Part shown: piece by piece, positions 1 to 10,350 of the stretch | Layout: each line of letters starts with the position of its first letter | How positions within the stretch are numbered: the first letter of the stretch is position 1 | Source of the DNA: Acephala macrosclerotiorum | Lineage: Eukaryota; Ascomycota; Leotiomycetes; Helotiales; Mollisiaceae | DNA: 11,212 nucleotides | Reading direction: 5' to 3' | NCBI GenBank assembly: GCA_014904845.1 | Contig: MU119964.1 | Location: forward strand, 1-11,212 | Made by a program: the position numbers and the translations under genes | The notes under the pieces: generated by a model | What the model was told of the DNA's origin: nothing | Seen by the model: only the letters and a program-made list of their open reading frames with translations | Database searches by the model: none

Positions 1-88
<88 letters not shown>
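1..88. repeat. (TTA)n microsatellite, cut by the window's left edge
   Basis: An uninterrupted TTA trinucleotide repeat of 29 full units plus one base. The phase first breaks at position 89, where A replaces T. It starts at base 1, so the true array is probably longer and extends to the left. Long perfect trinucleotide arrays of this kind are typical of eukaryotic nuclear non-coding DNA and grow by replication slippage. The reverse strand reads (TAA)n, a stop codon in that frame. A poly-Leu or poly-Ile/Tyr coding repeat is not supported by any open frame running into it. Confidence 0.97.
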
Positions 89-90
<2 letters not shown>

Positions 91-455
91 TTAATAAATA
101 TATATTATTATTTTTATTTAATTTTTTTTAAAGAAAATTATAAATTTTTTTATCGAATATTTTTATTAATATTTTTATTTATTTATTTGATAATAAAAAA
201 TTTTATTAATAATATAATATTGTAATTAAAATTTATTTAATGCGTTTATTTTAAATACGAAATAAAATAATTATTGTTTTTTTAAATAATAATAATTGAA
301 AAAATAATTATTATTAAATGTTTTTTATAAATATAAAAAATAAATAATTAAATAAATTTAATAGTTTTTTTATTGTGTTTTTTTATATATTTTTTAATTT
401 TTATATTTATAATATTTTCGTTTTTATTTTTTAATATAATATTTAAATCGTAAAT

Positions 456-486
456 AAATTTCGTTTAAAAAAAATTTCGTTTAAAA
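456..486. repeat. Two direct copies of a 15-mer, period 16
   Basis: The 15-mer AAATTTCGTTTAAAA occurs at 456-470 and again at 472-486, separated by one A. Each copy has one CpG, which makes the match less likely to be a composition accident than a pure A/T match would be. It runs straight into the degenerate GAATTT-like tract. It may be a slippage product or the remains of a longer decayed satellite; two copies cannot decide this. Confidence 0.85.
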
Positions 487-545
487 TTGAATTTGAATTT
501 GAATTAAATTGGATTTAAATTGAATTTGAGATTTGATTTTCAATT
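486..545 (+). repeat. Degenerate GAATTT-like tandem tract, G on one strand only
   Basis: Imperfect repeats built on GAATTT, with variants such as GAATTAAATT, GGATTT, GAGATTT and GATTTT. Within 481-540 I count nine G and no C, so about 15% G, all on the + strand. The window average is near 7% G+C with G and C roughly balanced. It contains the only GG dinucleotide I found (511-512). It looks like a decayed hexamer array. I see no open frame across it that would suggest a protein repeat. Confidence 0.7.
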
Positions 546-1204
546 TAAAATAAATTATTTCAAGTTTTTTTTATATTAATATATATATTATTTATATTTG
601 TATTGAACTTTTATAATTAGATTTATTTTCAATTACAATAAAAATAATTTTTTTGAAAATTTATTCAATATATTATTATTAATTCAATAAAGTTTAATAA
701 TTAAATTAAAAATATAAAAAATAAAAAGTTTTAAAAAATATTTATAGTAATTTTAAATATTAATTATATCGTATCGAATTAAAAATAAAATAATAATAAA
801 TTTTTATTATAAAAAATTCTTTATATTGTAATAAAATTATATATATTTTTTTTAAAATTTTTATAAATTACTAATTTCAAAAATAATACTAATTACGTAT
901 TTTTTAATATATAATAAATTTTTATTTATTATAAATTAATTAATAATTTTTTCTATTTTTATTTTAATTAATTGATTAATTGATTTATAGATTATAAATT
1001 ATTTCAAATAAATTTAATTTATTAATTAAAACGAATTAATTTACAATTAAATTTTATTATTTTATATTTTATTATTTTTTTATATTAATAAAATAATATT
1101 AAAAAATAAATTATTCTAATAAATTTCGTTGAAAATTGTTTATATATAATTTGTATATTTTGTTTTTTATTATTATTAAAAAAAAATTTAAATTATTAAA
1201 AATT

Positions 1205-1232
1205 GAAAATTAAAAATCGAAAATTAAAAATC
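1205..1232. repeat. Perfect tandem duplication of a 14-mer
   Basis: GAAAATTAAAAATC at 1205-1218 is repeated without a gap at 1219-1232. The junction of the two copies creates a CpG (1218-1219). A further diverged AATTGAAAATT-like sequence overlaps its left edge. This is most simply a recent slippage duplication. Confidence 0.88.
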
Positions 1233-1982
1233 AATTAATAAAAACTTTTATTTTAATTATATTATTTGAAATTAAATAATTTAATTATAAGATTACGAAA
1301 TTATAAAAAAATATTAATTTATAAAAATTATATATTAAATTACTCGAAATAATTAATATTAAAACGAATTTAAAAAAAAAAAAATTTATAATAATTAATT
1401 TTATTTTCAACGAAAATTGAAATATAAAAAAAAAATTTTAATACGAAAAAAAAAAGAAATTATAATATTAAAAAACGAAATTGTTTTATTGTTTTATATT
1501 TTAATTTTAATTTTTTTGAAAATTGTAATTCGTGAATTATTTATAATCGTTTTTAAATTAAAATAATAAAATTAAAATAAATTTCAAATTTTAAAAAATA
1601 ATATAAAAAAAATTAAAATAAAAAATTTTAATCGAAAAAAATTAATTAAAAAAATGTTTATTTAAAAAATACATTTTATTAAAATAAATAAACAAATAAA
1701 AATTCAAATAAAAATTAAAACAAAATTTTTTTTATAAAAAAACAATATAAATAGAAATTAATTTTTAAAATGAATTTTATTTAAAAACAATAATTCGAAA
1801 ATTTATATTTTTAAATTATTAAATCAATTTTTAAATTAAAAATTAAAATTAATAAATTATTCGTATTAAAATTTATTTTTTTCAATAAAAAACATTTTTA
1901 TTTTAATTATATTATTAATTTTTTCTAAGAAATTTTCTATGAATAATAAAAACAATTTTTTAAAAATATAAAATTTTAAAAA

Positions 1983-1996
1983 ATATATATATATAT
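1983..1996. repeat. (AT)7 dinucleotide run
   Basis: Seven perfect AT units. The run is self-complementary and can form a small hairpin or an easily melted site. Runs of this length are expected by chance or slippage at this composition, so no function is claimed. Confidence 0.8.
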
Positions 1997-2669
1997 TAAA
2001 ATTATAAATATTTTTTTTTAAAATTTTTAAAATATTTTAATTTAAAAAAAATAATATAACGATATATACAAAAATTATAAAATTATTTTAAAAATTAAAA
2101 AAATACGATTTTTATAATATATTAATTCGATTTATAAAAAATAAATTCAATTTATATTAAAATATAATATTAAAAATTATTTAAAAAAAAATTTTTATAA
2201 ATATAATTAAAAATATTATTAAATAAATATAAAATTTTTATATAAAATTATTATTTAATTTATAAAAAAACTTTTAATAATAAAAATATACGTAAATTTA
2301 TTTAATTAAATATTTAAAAAATTAATTAAATAAAATAAATTAAATAAATAATATTAAAAACGTAAATTTATAAAAAAGATTTTAATATATATTAAAAAAT
2401 AAATTTTTAAAAAAATCGATTATAAATCGATAAAAATATTTAAATATTATAATATAAAAAATGATTTTAAACGTAATTAATAATTTATTATTTTTTATTT
2501 TATTTGAATTATTTATAAAAAAAATTCAATAAAAAATATATATAATTATTAAAAAAATTTATATCGAATTTCAATTTTCGATTTTACGTATTATTCAAAT
2601 TTAAAAAACTCGATAAATATTTATATTAAAATTTTAATTTAAATAAACGATTTTATTAAAAAATTAAAA

Positions 2670-2685
2670 TTTTTTTTTTTTTTTT
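2670..2685 (+). repeat. T16 homopolymer
   Basis: Sixteen T in a row ending at a CpG (2686-2687). It is the longest single-base run I noticed. Homopolymer lengths are a common sequencing or assembly error point, so the exact length is uncertain. Poly(dA:dT) tracts generally exclude nucleosomes, but nothing here shows that this one acts at a gene. Confidence 0.85.
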
Positions 2686-3407
2686 CGTATTATTTAATAA
2701 TTTAAAACTTGTTTTAAATATTAATATTATAAAAATATTTCAAAAATTAAATAATATTATAATTTCTATAAATTAAAATTAAAATTAAATTATTTTTTTA
2801 TAAGAATATAAACGAAAAAAATTTTTAATTATAAATAAAAAAAATATAATAATATAAAAAAAAGCGAATATAAAATTTGATATAATTTAATATCGATTAA
2901 ATTTTCGTAAAATATATTACTAATTATTTAAAAAAATACAATAAAAATTAATATTATATACAATAATTAATAAAACGAATAATATTATTTTAAGTATTTT
3001 AAATAAATAAAAAATAAATAAATCGATTTTTTTATTGATTATTTTTTTGTAAATTACTATTTATTTAAAAATAAATTAATTAATCGTAAATATTATTATC
3101 GAAAAAACGATTAATAATATTATAATTGATTTTCGCGATTATTTATATTTAAAAACAATTAATATTAATATAATTAAATTAAAAAATAAATAATTAAAAA
3201 ACTTTTTAATTACAATTTTAATAAATACTTTAAAAATATATAAAAAATTTAAAAATATATTTAATTTATTATTTAAAAAAAAAAAAATTAATATTAATAA
3301 ATTTTTTTAAAAAAATCGAATTTATTATTATATATTTTTAATAATAATAATATTAATATTTAAAGTTTTAATAATACGATTATTAATAAATTCTATAAAA
3401 AATTATT

Positions 3408-3437
3408 AATAAATATAATAATAATAAATATAATAAT
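3408..3437. repeat. Tandem 15-mer, two perfect copies plus a partial
   Basis: AATAAATATAATAAT at 3408-3422 is followed directly by an identical copy at 3423-3437, then a partial copy that decays into AATAAATAAA. The sequence is pure A/T, so the adjacency, not the match itself, makes it a tandem repeat. A slippage origin is likely. Confidence 0.8.
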
Positions 3438-3486
3438 AATAAATAAATTGAAAAATAAAATTTAAAATATATAAAAAATATTTTAA

Positions 3487-3511
3487 TAAAAAATAAAAAT
3501 AAAAATAAAAT
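3487..3511. repeat. (TAAAAA)n short array
   Basis: T occurs at 3487, 3494, 3500, 3506 and 3511, separated by runs of six, five, five and four A. This is a simple near-hexameric repeat. It resembles no telomere motif I know, because it lacks G. Confidence 0.75.
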
Positions 3512-4024
3512 ATTTAAAAATCGAATTATAATAATAAATTTTATAAAATATTTAAAACGAAAAACGAAAAAAAATAAACGTAAATTAATTAAAAAATAAA
3601 ATTTTAAAATAATAATTTGATATTAAAAATAATAATTTTATTAATAAAATTTTATTATAAAAATTTAAAAAAAAATAAAAATAATTATTAATATTTTAAA
3701 AATATTGAATTTTATTATAATAATTATTAATTAATAATAAAAAAAAAATATTTTTATTTGATTTTAATAAATATTAAAATCGTTATAATAAAAAAAATAT
3801 TAAAAATTATTAATTTTATAAAATAATTTTTTTAAAATTTTTATAAAATATTTAAAAAAACGAATTAATTTATTTTTATTATTAATTAAAAAAAAAATTA
3901 TTATTATTTTTAAATTTTATTTTAATTTATTTAAATTAATTAATTTAAATAAAAAATATAAAATATTAAATTCGTTAAAATAATAATTATAAAAATAAAA
4001 ATTAAATATAAAATTAAATATAAA

Positions 4025-4039
4025 TTTTTTTTTTTTTTT
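4025..4039 (+). repeat. T15 homopolymer
   Basis: Fifteen T in a row inside an otherwise A-leaning block, about 100 bases to the left of the chance minus-strand frame. No hairpin with C/G pairs precedes it, so it is not called a terminator. Confidence 0.85.
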
Positions 4040-7000
4040 ATAAATAATATAAAATATTTTTTTTTAAAATAATTATTTATTATTATAATAAAAATATAAA
4101 TTAAATATAAAAAAAAAATTTATTTGTATTAAATTACTAAAAATTATTATTTTCGTATATATTTTTAAATCGAAAAAATATCGAAAAAAAAATATAACGT
4201 AAAAAATTAAATATTAATATTATTAAAAAATAATATAATATTAAAATTCGCAAATAATTTTTATATTTTAATAAAAAGAAATTTATTTTTAATTTTTTAT
4301 TAAATATTTTTAATATTATTTTATATAAAACAAATATAATTAAAATAAATATTATCAATTTAAAAAGAAATACAAATAAAATAATATAAAAAATAAAATT
4401 TTTTTTTTCGATTTTTTATAAAACGTTTTTTTTAATAGAAAAAAAATAAAAAAATTTTAAATAAAAAAGATTTTAACGAAAAAATAAAAAAAAAAATTTT
4501 ATAATAATTTTATTATTTTTAAATATAAACGTTAAAAAAAGATATTTAAAAAATAATATAAAATATTAATTATTTTATTTTATTAAAAAAAAATGAAATT
4601 AAAAAATTTTCAAATATAAAAACGAAAAAAAAAATCGAATAAAAAAAAAAATTTTATTATTAAATAATTTTAATTTAAATTTATTTAATATAAATATTAA
4701 TACAATATATAAATTTAAATTTTAAAAAATACGATTTATCGATTTAATTAATAAAATTGAAAAAAATTTTAAAAAACGAAAAAATTGATTTAAACGATTT
4801 AAAATACGAAAAATATTTTAAAAATATATTAAAAAATATATAAAATATTTATTATTGCGAATTGTTTTAATATTAAAAAAATTACAATTTATTTTTAAAT
4901 AATTAATATTTTTATTTATCGAAAATTGATTATAAAAATTTAAAAAAATTATATTTAATAAAATAATATTTAATTATAAAAAAATAATAATATTTAATTA
5001 AAATTTTTTTTTTAAAAATTATAAAAATATTAATTCGTTTATTCGTATTAAAATAATTTAATATAAAATATAATAAAAAAAAATTTTTATTATTTTAAAA
5101 TTTTTTTTTTAATTGTAATAAAAATATTTTAAAAACGATTTAATTATAAAATATTTAAAAAAAGTAATAATTTTTATTAGAATTTATAATTTTTAATTAT
5201 AAAAAAATTATTAAAATTTATCGATTAATTAATACGATTATAAAAATAAATTCGATTATTTTAAAAAATATTAATATATTTTTTTTTATAAATAAATTTT
5301 TTGAAAGATTTATCGAATATTTTTATATTTTTTAATAGATTTTTTTTAAATACGATTAATTTATATTAAATATTTAAAATAAAAATATAATAATTTTTAC
5401 AAATAATAATATTATTTTAAAAAGTAATTAATTTTATAATTTAATTCGTTCGAATTATTATAATAATTTTAAAAAACGTATTTTTTAAAATTGTAATATT
5501 ATTTTTAAATAATATAAAAATTAAAAAATTTTATACGAATTATAATAATAAATTAATATTTTTAAAAATTTATCGATTTATTTCCAAATATATTTAAAAT
5601 TTAAATAAAATATTAAATCGAATTAAAAAAATTTAAATTATAATTTTATTAAAATAAAATAATTATTATTAATTTTATTTATAATTCTAAAAAACGTTTT
5701 TTTGAAAATATAAAAATTATTAAAATTTTAAAATAAATTAAATATAATAATATTTTTAAAATTAAAAATTTTATTAAAATTTGTATTTACTATAAAATAT
5801 AAATTTAATATTTTAATATTATTATTAAATTATTATATCGATTAATTAAAAAAAACAAATTTTTCGAATAAAAAAAAAATAAAAAATAATTATTTTAAAT
5901 ATTGATATTAATTAATAAAAATATAAAAAAATATTCGATTAATATAATAATAAAAAATAAAAACGAATAATTCGATACGAATTAAAATTTTAAAATATTA
6001 TTAAACGAAATTATAATACAATAAAAGAAATATTAAAAAATTTTGAAATATTTTCGTAAATTATAATTTTGATTATATAATATTTATTTTATTTTTAAAA
6101 TAAACGTTAATATATTCATTATTTAATTAAATCGAGTAATAATAAATTTTTTTAATATTTTAATTATTTATTAATTTATTTGAATATAATTATTCGATTT
6201 CGAAATTAAATATATTAAAAAAAGTATTTATATTACTATAAACGAATTATTTAAAAAATTGCAAATAAAAAACGATAATTTAAAAAAAAAAAAATATTAA
6301 TAAATTTATTATATTCGAATTTAATTGTATTAAAATAATTTTAATTTCGATTAAAAAACGTAAAATTAATCGAAAAATTGAAAATAAATTATTTATAATT
6401 AAAAATAAATACGTAAAACGAGAATATTTATATGAATTATTAAATTAAATTTAGTATTTTTAATTTTTAATTTTCAATATTAATTATATTTTTCATATAT
6501 ATTATATTAATCGTTTCTTTTTTTAAATTAATAAATTATTAAATAATAATAACAATAATAATATTATATTTTTTTTAATAATAATTATTTGAATTATTTT
6601 TAAAATATTATTTAATATTTCATAATTTTAAAACGATTAAAATAATTTTTAAAAATAAAAATTTGTAAATTAATTCGAAAATTTATCAATTATAATATTT
6701 AAAATAAAATATTATAAAAAACTTTTATTAAATTTTATTTATTTCAATTTATTTTAAACGATTTAAAATAATATATAATAATTATAATTGAATTATATAA
6801 TAAATTCGAATATATTAAAAAAAAAAAAAGATTATTATTAAATAATTAATTAATATTATTAAAAAAAATACTATAAAAATATTCGAGATTTTATAGTAAA
6901 TTATAATAATTATTAATACAAAAGTAAAAAAAAATACGAAAAAACTTTGTATTTTTAAAAAATATTTTTATTATTTTATTATATTAAAATAAATATAATT

Positions 7001-7959
7001 AAATTTTTGTAATATGAAATATTTAATAATTTAATTGTAATACGAAATAATTTTTTTAATTAAATTGAAATTAAATTAATAAAAAATTCGATTTTTAAAA
7101 AAATTATTAAATTTATTTATAATAATATTTTTAATTATATAAAATTGAATAAAAAGTTTAAATTTAAAAAAATTGTTATTAAAAAATTAAATAAATTTAA
7201 AATTAAATAAATTATTATTTTCGTATATAATTTAAAAATAATTAAATAAAAATATTAATTTATTATTATTGTATTAATTATTTTAATAAAAAGAAATAAA
7301 AAAAATTAATTAAATATATGTTATTTTATATAATTTATAGTAAAAAAATTGTTTTATTTATTAAGATTCGATTTTTTATTTGAAAAACTTTTAATTAAAA
7401 TAAAATATATAATCGAATTAAATTTTTTAAATTGAAAATTAAATAAATTAAAATATAAAATAAAAATATAAAAAAATTAAAATTAAAAAAAAAAATATAA
7501 TTACAAATAAAATCAAATATATTTCGACGTTTATTATTAAATATAAAAAGAATTAATTCGAGAAAAAAAATTCGTTTTAATATATAATATTAAATTAATT
7601 AAAAAAAATTATTTATTTGAAAAAATAAATAAAACGATAATTTGAAAATTATATATTAAAAATCGTTTAAAGAAATTCGTTAAAAAAAATAAATATTAAA
7701 ATTTTTTAAATAATAATAAAAATGAGAATATTATTAAATTTATTGATTTTAATAATAATAAAAATATAAATACAAAAAAAAAAACAATTAAAAAATTTTA
7801 TAATAAATAAAGTATTTAAAAAATTGAAAAAAAAATTAAAATTGTAATTTGTATTTTTGAATTTAATAAAATCGAGAAAAACAAATATATACGATTTTTG
7901 AAAAATTAAATAAATAAAAAAAATTCGTTAAATTTTAAAATAATAATAATTTTTTAATT

Positions 7960-8440
7960 AAAAAAAAATTATTTTCTTTTTTTTATTTATAATAATTTTA
8001 TTTTTTTATCGATTTTTTTTAGAATATTTTTATTTATTTTAATAGATTTTATTTACGTTTTGAAAGTTTTATTTTTTTTTATTGTAATTAAAACAATTTT
8101 ATTATATAAAAAAACGAAATTATATTATTTTTTTTTTTTAAAAAAAATTTTAAAAAATTTTATAAAAATAAACAAATTTTATAATTTTTTATTATTTAAA
8201 ATACAAAATATTTATTTATTTATTTTGTGTAATTTTTTTGTAAATATAAAGAATTTATAATTTTTTTCGATTTTATTAATAAATTTTTTTTTTTTAAATT
8301 TATACGTTTTTTATTTTTAAAATTCAATCAATTTATTATATTATTTTTTTATATGTAAATTTTATAATTTTAATTTTTATTTTTGAAATTTTTGTAATAT
8401 TATTATTATATTTCAAAAAAACGTTTTATTAAATTTTAAA
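7960..8440. other. T-rich non-coding block
   Basis: The base balance flips here from A-leaning to T-leaning on the + strand: 8281-8340 has 20 A to 36 T, and 8341-8400 has 18 A to 39 T. One open frame of 66 codons (8060-8260, + strand) lies inside. It starts at TTG, consists almost only of Phe, Leu, Ile, Lys, Asn and Tyr, and has no visible domain, so I do not call it a gene. T-rich frames run longer by chance because TAA becomes rarer. Confidence 0.7.
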
Positions 8441-8495
8441 AATACGAATTTCACGTATAAAAAATAAAATGAAAATAATTATAATATATTTATAT

Positions 8496-8514
8496 AAATC
8501 GTATAATACGATTT
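8496..8514. repeat. 19-bp palindrome with a CpG in each arm
   Basis: AAATCGTAT, one A, then ATACGATTT: arms of nine bases that match perfectly around a single central base. It could form a small hairpin or be a symmetric protein-binding site. With only A/T and self-complementary CpG in use, palindromes of this size arise by chance several times in a window like this, so function is unproven. Confidence 0.6.
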
Positions 8515-8921
8515 CGATAATTTATAAAAAATTATTAATAAATTATTATTTGAAAAAAAAAATAATTACAATTAATAATATTAATAATAAATTTATAAAA
8601 ATTAAAAACGTAATAAAAAAAATTTAATTAAATAAAAAAAAATTTAAAAATAATATTATTTTAAAATTTTTTAAAATTTCTTTAAAATAATATATAATTT
8701 TAAATAAAAATTTTTTTTTTTAAAATAAATAAAATTGAAAAATCGCGTATTACATATTAATAAATTTGATTTAATTTGATTAAGATTTTTAATAATATAT
8801 TCGAATATTATAATTAGAAAACTTTTTTTCGAATTTAAATATTTCGATAATTTATTGAAAGTTTTATTAATAGATTTTACGATAAATATATATATTAAAA
8901 ATTCGAGTAAATATTTTATAT

Positions 8922-8944
8922 AAAACGTTTTACGTTTCGTAAAA
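8922..8944. repeat. Overlapping palindrome and hairpin with three CpG
   Basis: AAAACGTTTT (8922-8931) is a perfect 10-bp palindrome. Overlapping it, TTTTACG (8928-8934) pairs with CGTAAAA (8938-8944) around a TTT loop. Three CpG fall within 14 bases (8926, 8933, 8938). No run of T follows directly to make it a terminator-like structure. Confidence 0.6.
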
Positions 8945-9299
8945 TTATTAGAATTATTAATATAATTATTATTAAAAGAAATAAAATTTGTAATATATTA
9001 TTTATAAAAATATTTTTTGAATTTATTAATTGTAAAAAAATATTAATATATTTAAAAAATGTAAATAACGATTTAATAATTATAAATTTAAATAAAATAA
9101 ATTTAAAAAAATTGTATTTTATTTTTTATTTTTATAAATTTTTAATAATTAGAAAATATATTAAAAAGTTTTTTTTGATTTTTATAAATAAATTTAAAAA
9201 ATAATCGATTATTATTATTAATAATATAAATATTTAAAATATTAAATTTTAAAAAACTATTAATATTAATATTTTATTTTTTTAATTAATTTTATTAAT

Positions 9300-9300
<1 letters not shown>

Positions 9301-9346
<46 letters not shown>
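9301..9346. repeat. (AAT)4 joined to (ATT)11, inverted microsatellite
   Basis: Four AAT units (9301-9312) are followed directly by 34 bases of perfect ATT repeat (9313-9346). AAT and ATT are reverse complements, so 9301-9324 is a perfect inverted repeat that could fold back with no loop. The array ends at a G (9347). The motif is the same TTA/AAT family as the left-edge array, with the repeat strand inverted inside one locus. Confidence 0.93.
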
Positions 9347-9376
9347 GTTTTTTTATATAAAATTTTTTATTTTTTT

Positions 9377-9403
9377 AAATTTTTTAAATTTTTCAAATTT
9401 TTT
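9377..9403 (+). repeat. Three tandem copies of a 9-mer AAATTTTT(T/C)
   Basis: Copies at 9377-9385, 9386-9394 and 9395-9403 differ only at the last base (T, C, T), and a decayed fourth begins at 9404. It lies 30 bases after the AAT/ATT array, and AATTTTTT-like text fills the gap between them. A-tracts spaced at nearly a helical turn can bend DNA, but three copies are too few to claim that. Confidence 0.82.
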
Positions 9404-10350
9404 AATTTATTTATTTTTTTTTATTTTAATTTTTATATTAATTAAACTCAAAAAATTTATTATTAATAATAAAAAATACTATAATATATTTATATTTATA
9501 TTAAAAAAATATAAAATTATTATTATTTTATTACAATTTAATATTATTTTATTTTAATTAATTCGCGAGTTTCGATTAAATAATATATATTCGATAATTG
9601 ATTATACGTATAATATAAACAATATTTGAAAATTAAATATTATTTTTTTCGATATTTTGAATTTTATTAATTGTATTAAAATTTTAAATATTATTTACAG
9701 TATTTACAAATATTTATTTATTAAACAATTTTATTAAATTTATTATATAACGTTTTATAAGAATTTCGATTTGTATTTTAAAAATAATAAAAAATAAATT
9801 GAAATTATAAAAATACAATTATTTAAAATTTACAAATTATATATTAAAAAAAAAAATTTTCGATTTATTTAAATTTATTTTAATATTCGTTTTTAATTTA
9901 TAAATATTTTTATTATTTTTTATTATAAACAAAAAATATTAATAAAAAATCGATTTTAATTTTTGTAAATTTTTATCGTTTTTATTTTTATTTTTTTAAT
10001 TAAATCGTTTATTAATTTAAAAATTGTAATAATTTTTACTTTGTAAAATTTTTTTAAATAAACGAAAAAAAAAATTATTTTATTGTTTTTTTTTAAAAAA
10101 ATTAATATATTGAAATTTTATTATTAATAAACTTTTTTTAACGAATTTTTTTTTTATATAATATATATATTTTTTTTTATCGTTTAATTTTTGTAAATAA
10201 ATTTTAAATTGTAATTATTATTTTATTGATTTTTTAAAAATTATTTTTTTTATTTTATTATTTTTTTTTTAATTTATTAAATTTTATTAAAACAATAAAA
10301 TTAATTAATTTTTTTACGAAAAAAAAATAAATATATTTTAAAATTTAAAT
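9404..10350. other. Non-coding stretch, mostly T-leaning
   Basis: No gene is visible. Many T runs of 8-10 bases occur, for example near 10080-10270. A perfect 14-bp palindrome, ATTATACGTATAAT, lies at 9601-9614. A TCGCGA site is at 9563-9568. Stops occur in all frames at short spacing. None of the T runs follows a convincing hairpin, so no terminator is called. Confidence 0.75.

Larger units (their letters stand above)
89..1560. other. A+T-rich non-coding stretch, T-leaning at first, then mixed
   Basis: I see no gene. The first 500 bases or so lean to T on the + strand (for example 361-440), and after about 600 the strands are mixed. In 721-1560 I count 26 C and 34 G in 840 bases, with 14 CpG, 5 CpA, 7 CpT and no CpC. 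TAA stops interrupt every frame at short intervals. The short repeats at 456-486, 486-545 and 1205-1232 are listed separately. TATA-like strings are too common at this composition to be called promoters. Confidence 0.85.
1561..7959. other. Long A-leaning non-coding block
   Basis: I find no supportable gene, RNA or mobile element in these roughly 6.4 kb. The + strand is mostly richer in A than T: 2041-2100 has 37 A to 20 T, and 5941-6000 has 36 A to 18 T. Shorter mixed or T-leaning interruptions occur, for example near 1861-1980 and 6430-6600. Homopolymer runs of A and T are frequent. CpG persists throughout: I count 17 in 5941-6420. One open frame of 73 codons on the minus strand (4137-4358) starts at TTG and is judged a chance frame. 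Small repeats inside the block are listed separately. Confidence 0.8.
8441..9240. other. Mixed non-coding stretch with clustered CpG
   Basis: No gene is visible. CpG is frequent around 8441-8520, 8744-8747 (as CGCG) and 8880-8940. Two short CpG-bearing palindromes are listed separately. The text around 8826-8940 has slightly more C and G than average and could be a very old decayed sequence, but I recognise nothing in it. Confidence 0.7.

Noticed and set aside
4137..4358. Minus-strand open frame of 73 codons, hydrophobic and membrane-like
   Set aside because: It starts at TTG, not ATG. It is nearly all I, L, F, Y, N and K, as any A+T-only frame must be, and has no domain or ribosome binding site. 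With A and T near 0.47 each I estimate a stop rate near 0.12 per codon, which predicts about one frame of this size in six frames over 11 kb. Apparent membrane character follows from T-rich codons.
149..5326. 18-mer containing TATCGAATAT shared by 149-166 and 5309-5326
   Set aside because: At this composition I estimate tens of shared 18-mers in a window of this length by chance. The flanks diverge, so it is not a dispersed repeat.
8060..8260. Plus-strand open frame of 66 codons rich in Phe, Leu, Ile and Lys
   Set aside because: It also starts at TTG and lies in a T-rich block where TAA is rarer, so a chance frame is expected. No recognisable motif, and no neighbouring gene to give it context.
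9601..9614. Perfect 14-bp palindrome ATTATACGTATAAT as an operator
   Set aside because: Seven-base arms are expected dozens of times by chance in A+T-only sequence, and there is no gene nearby to regulate.
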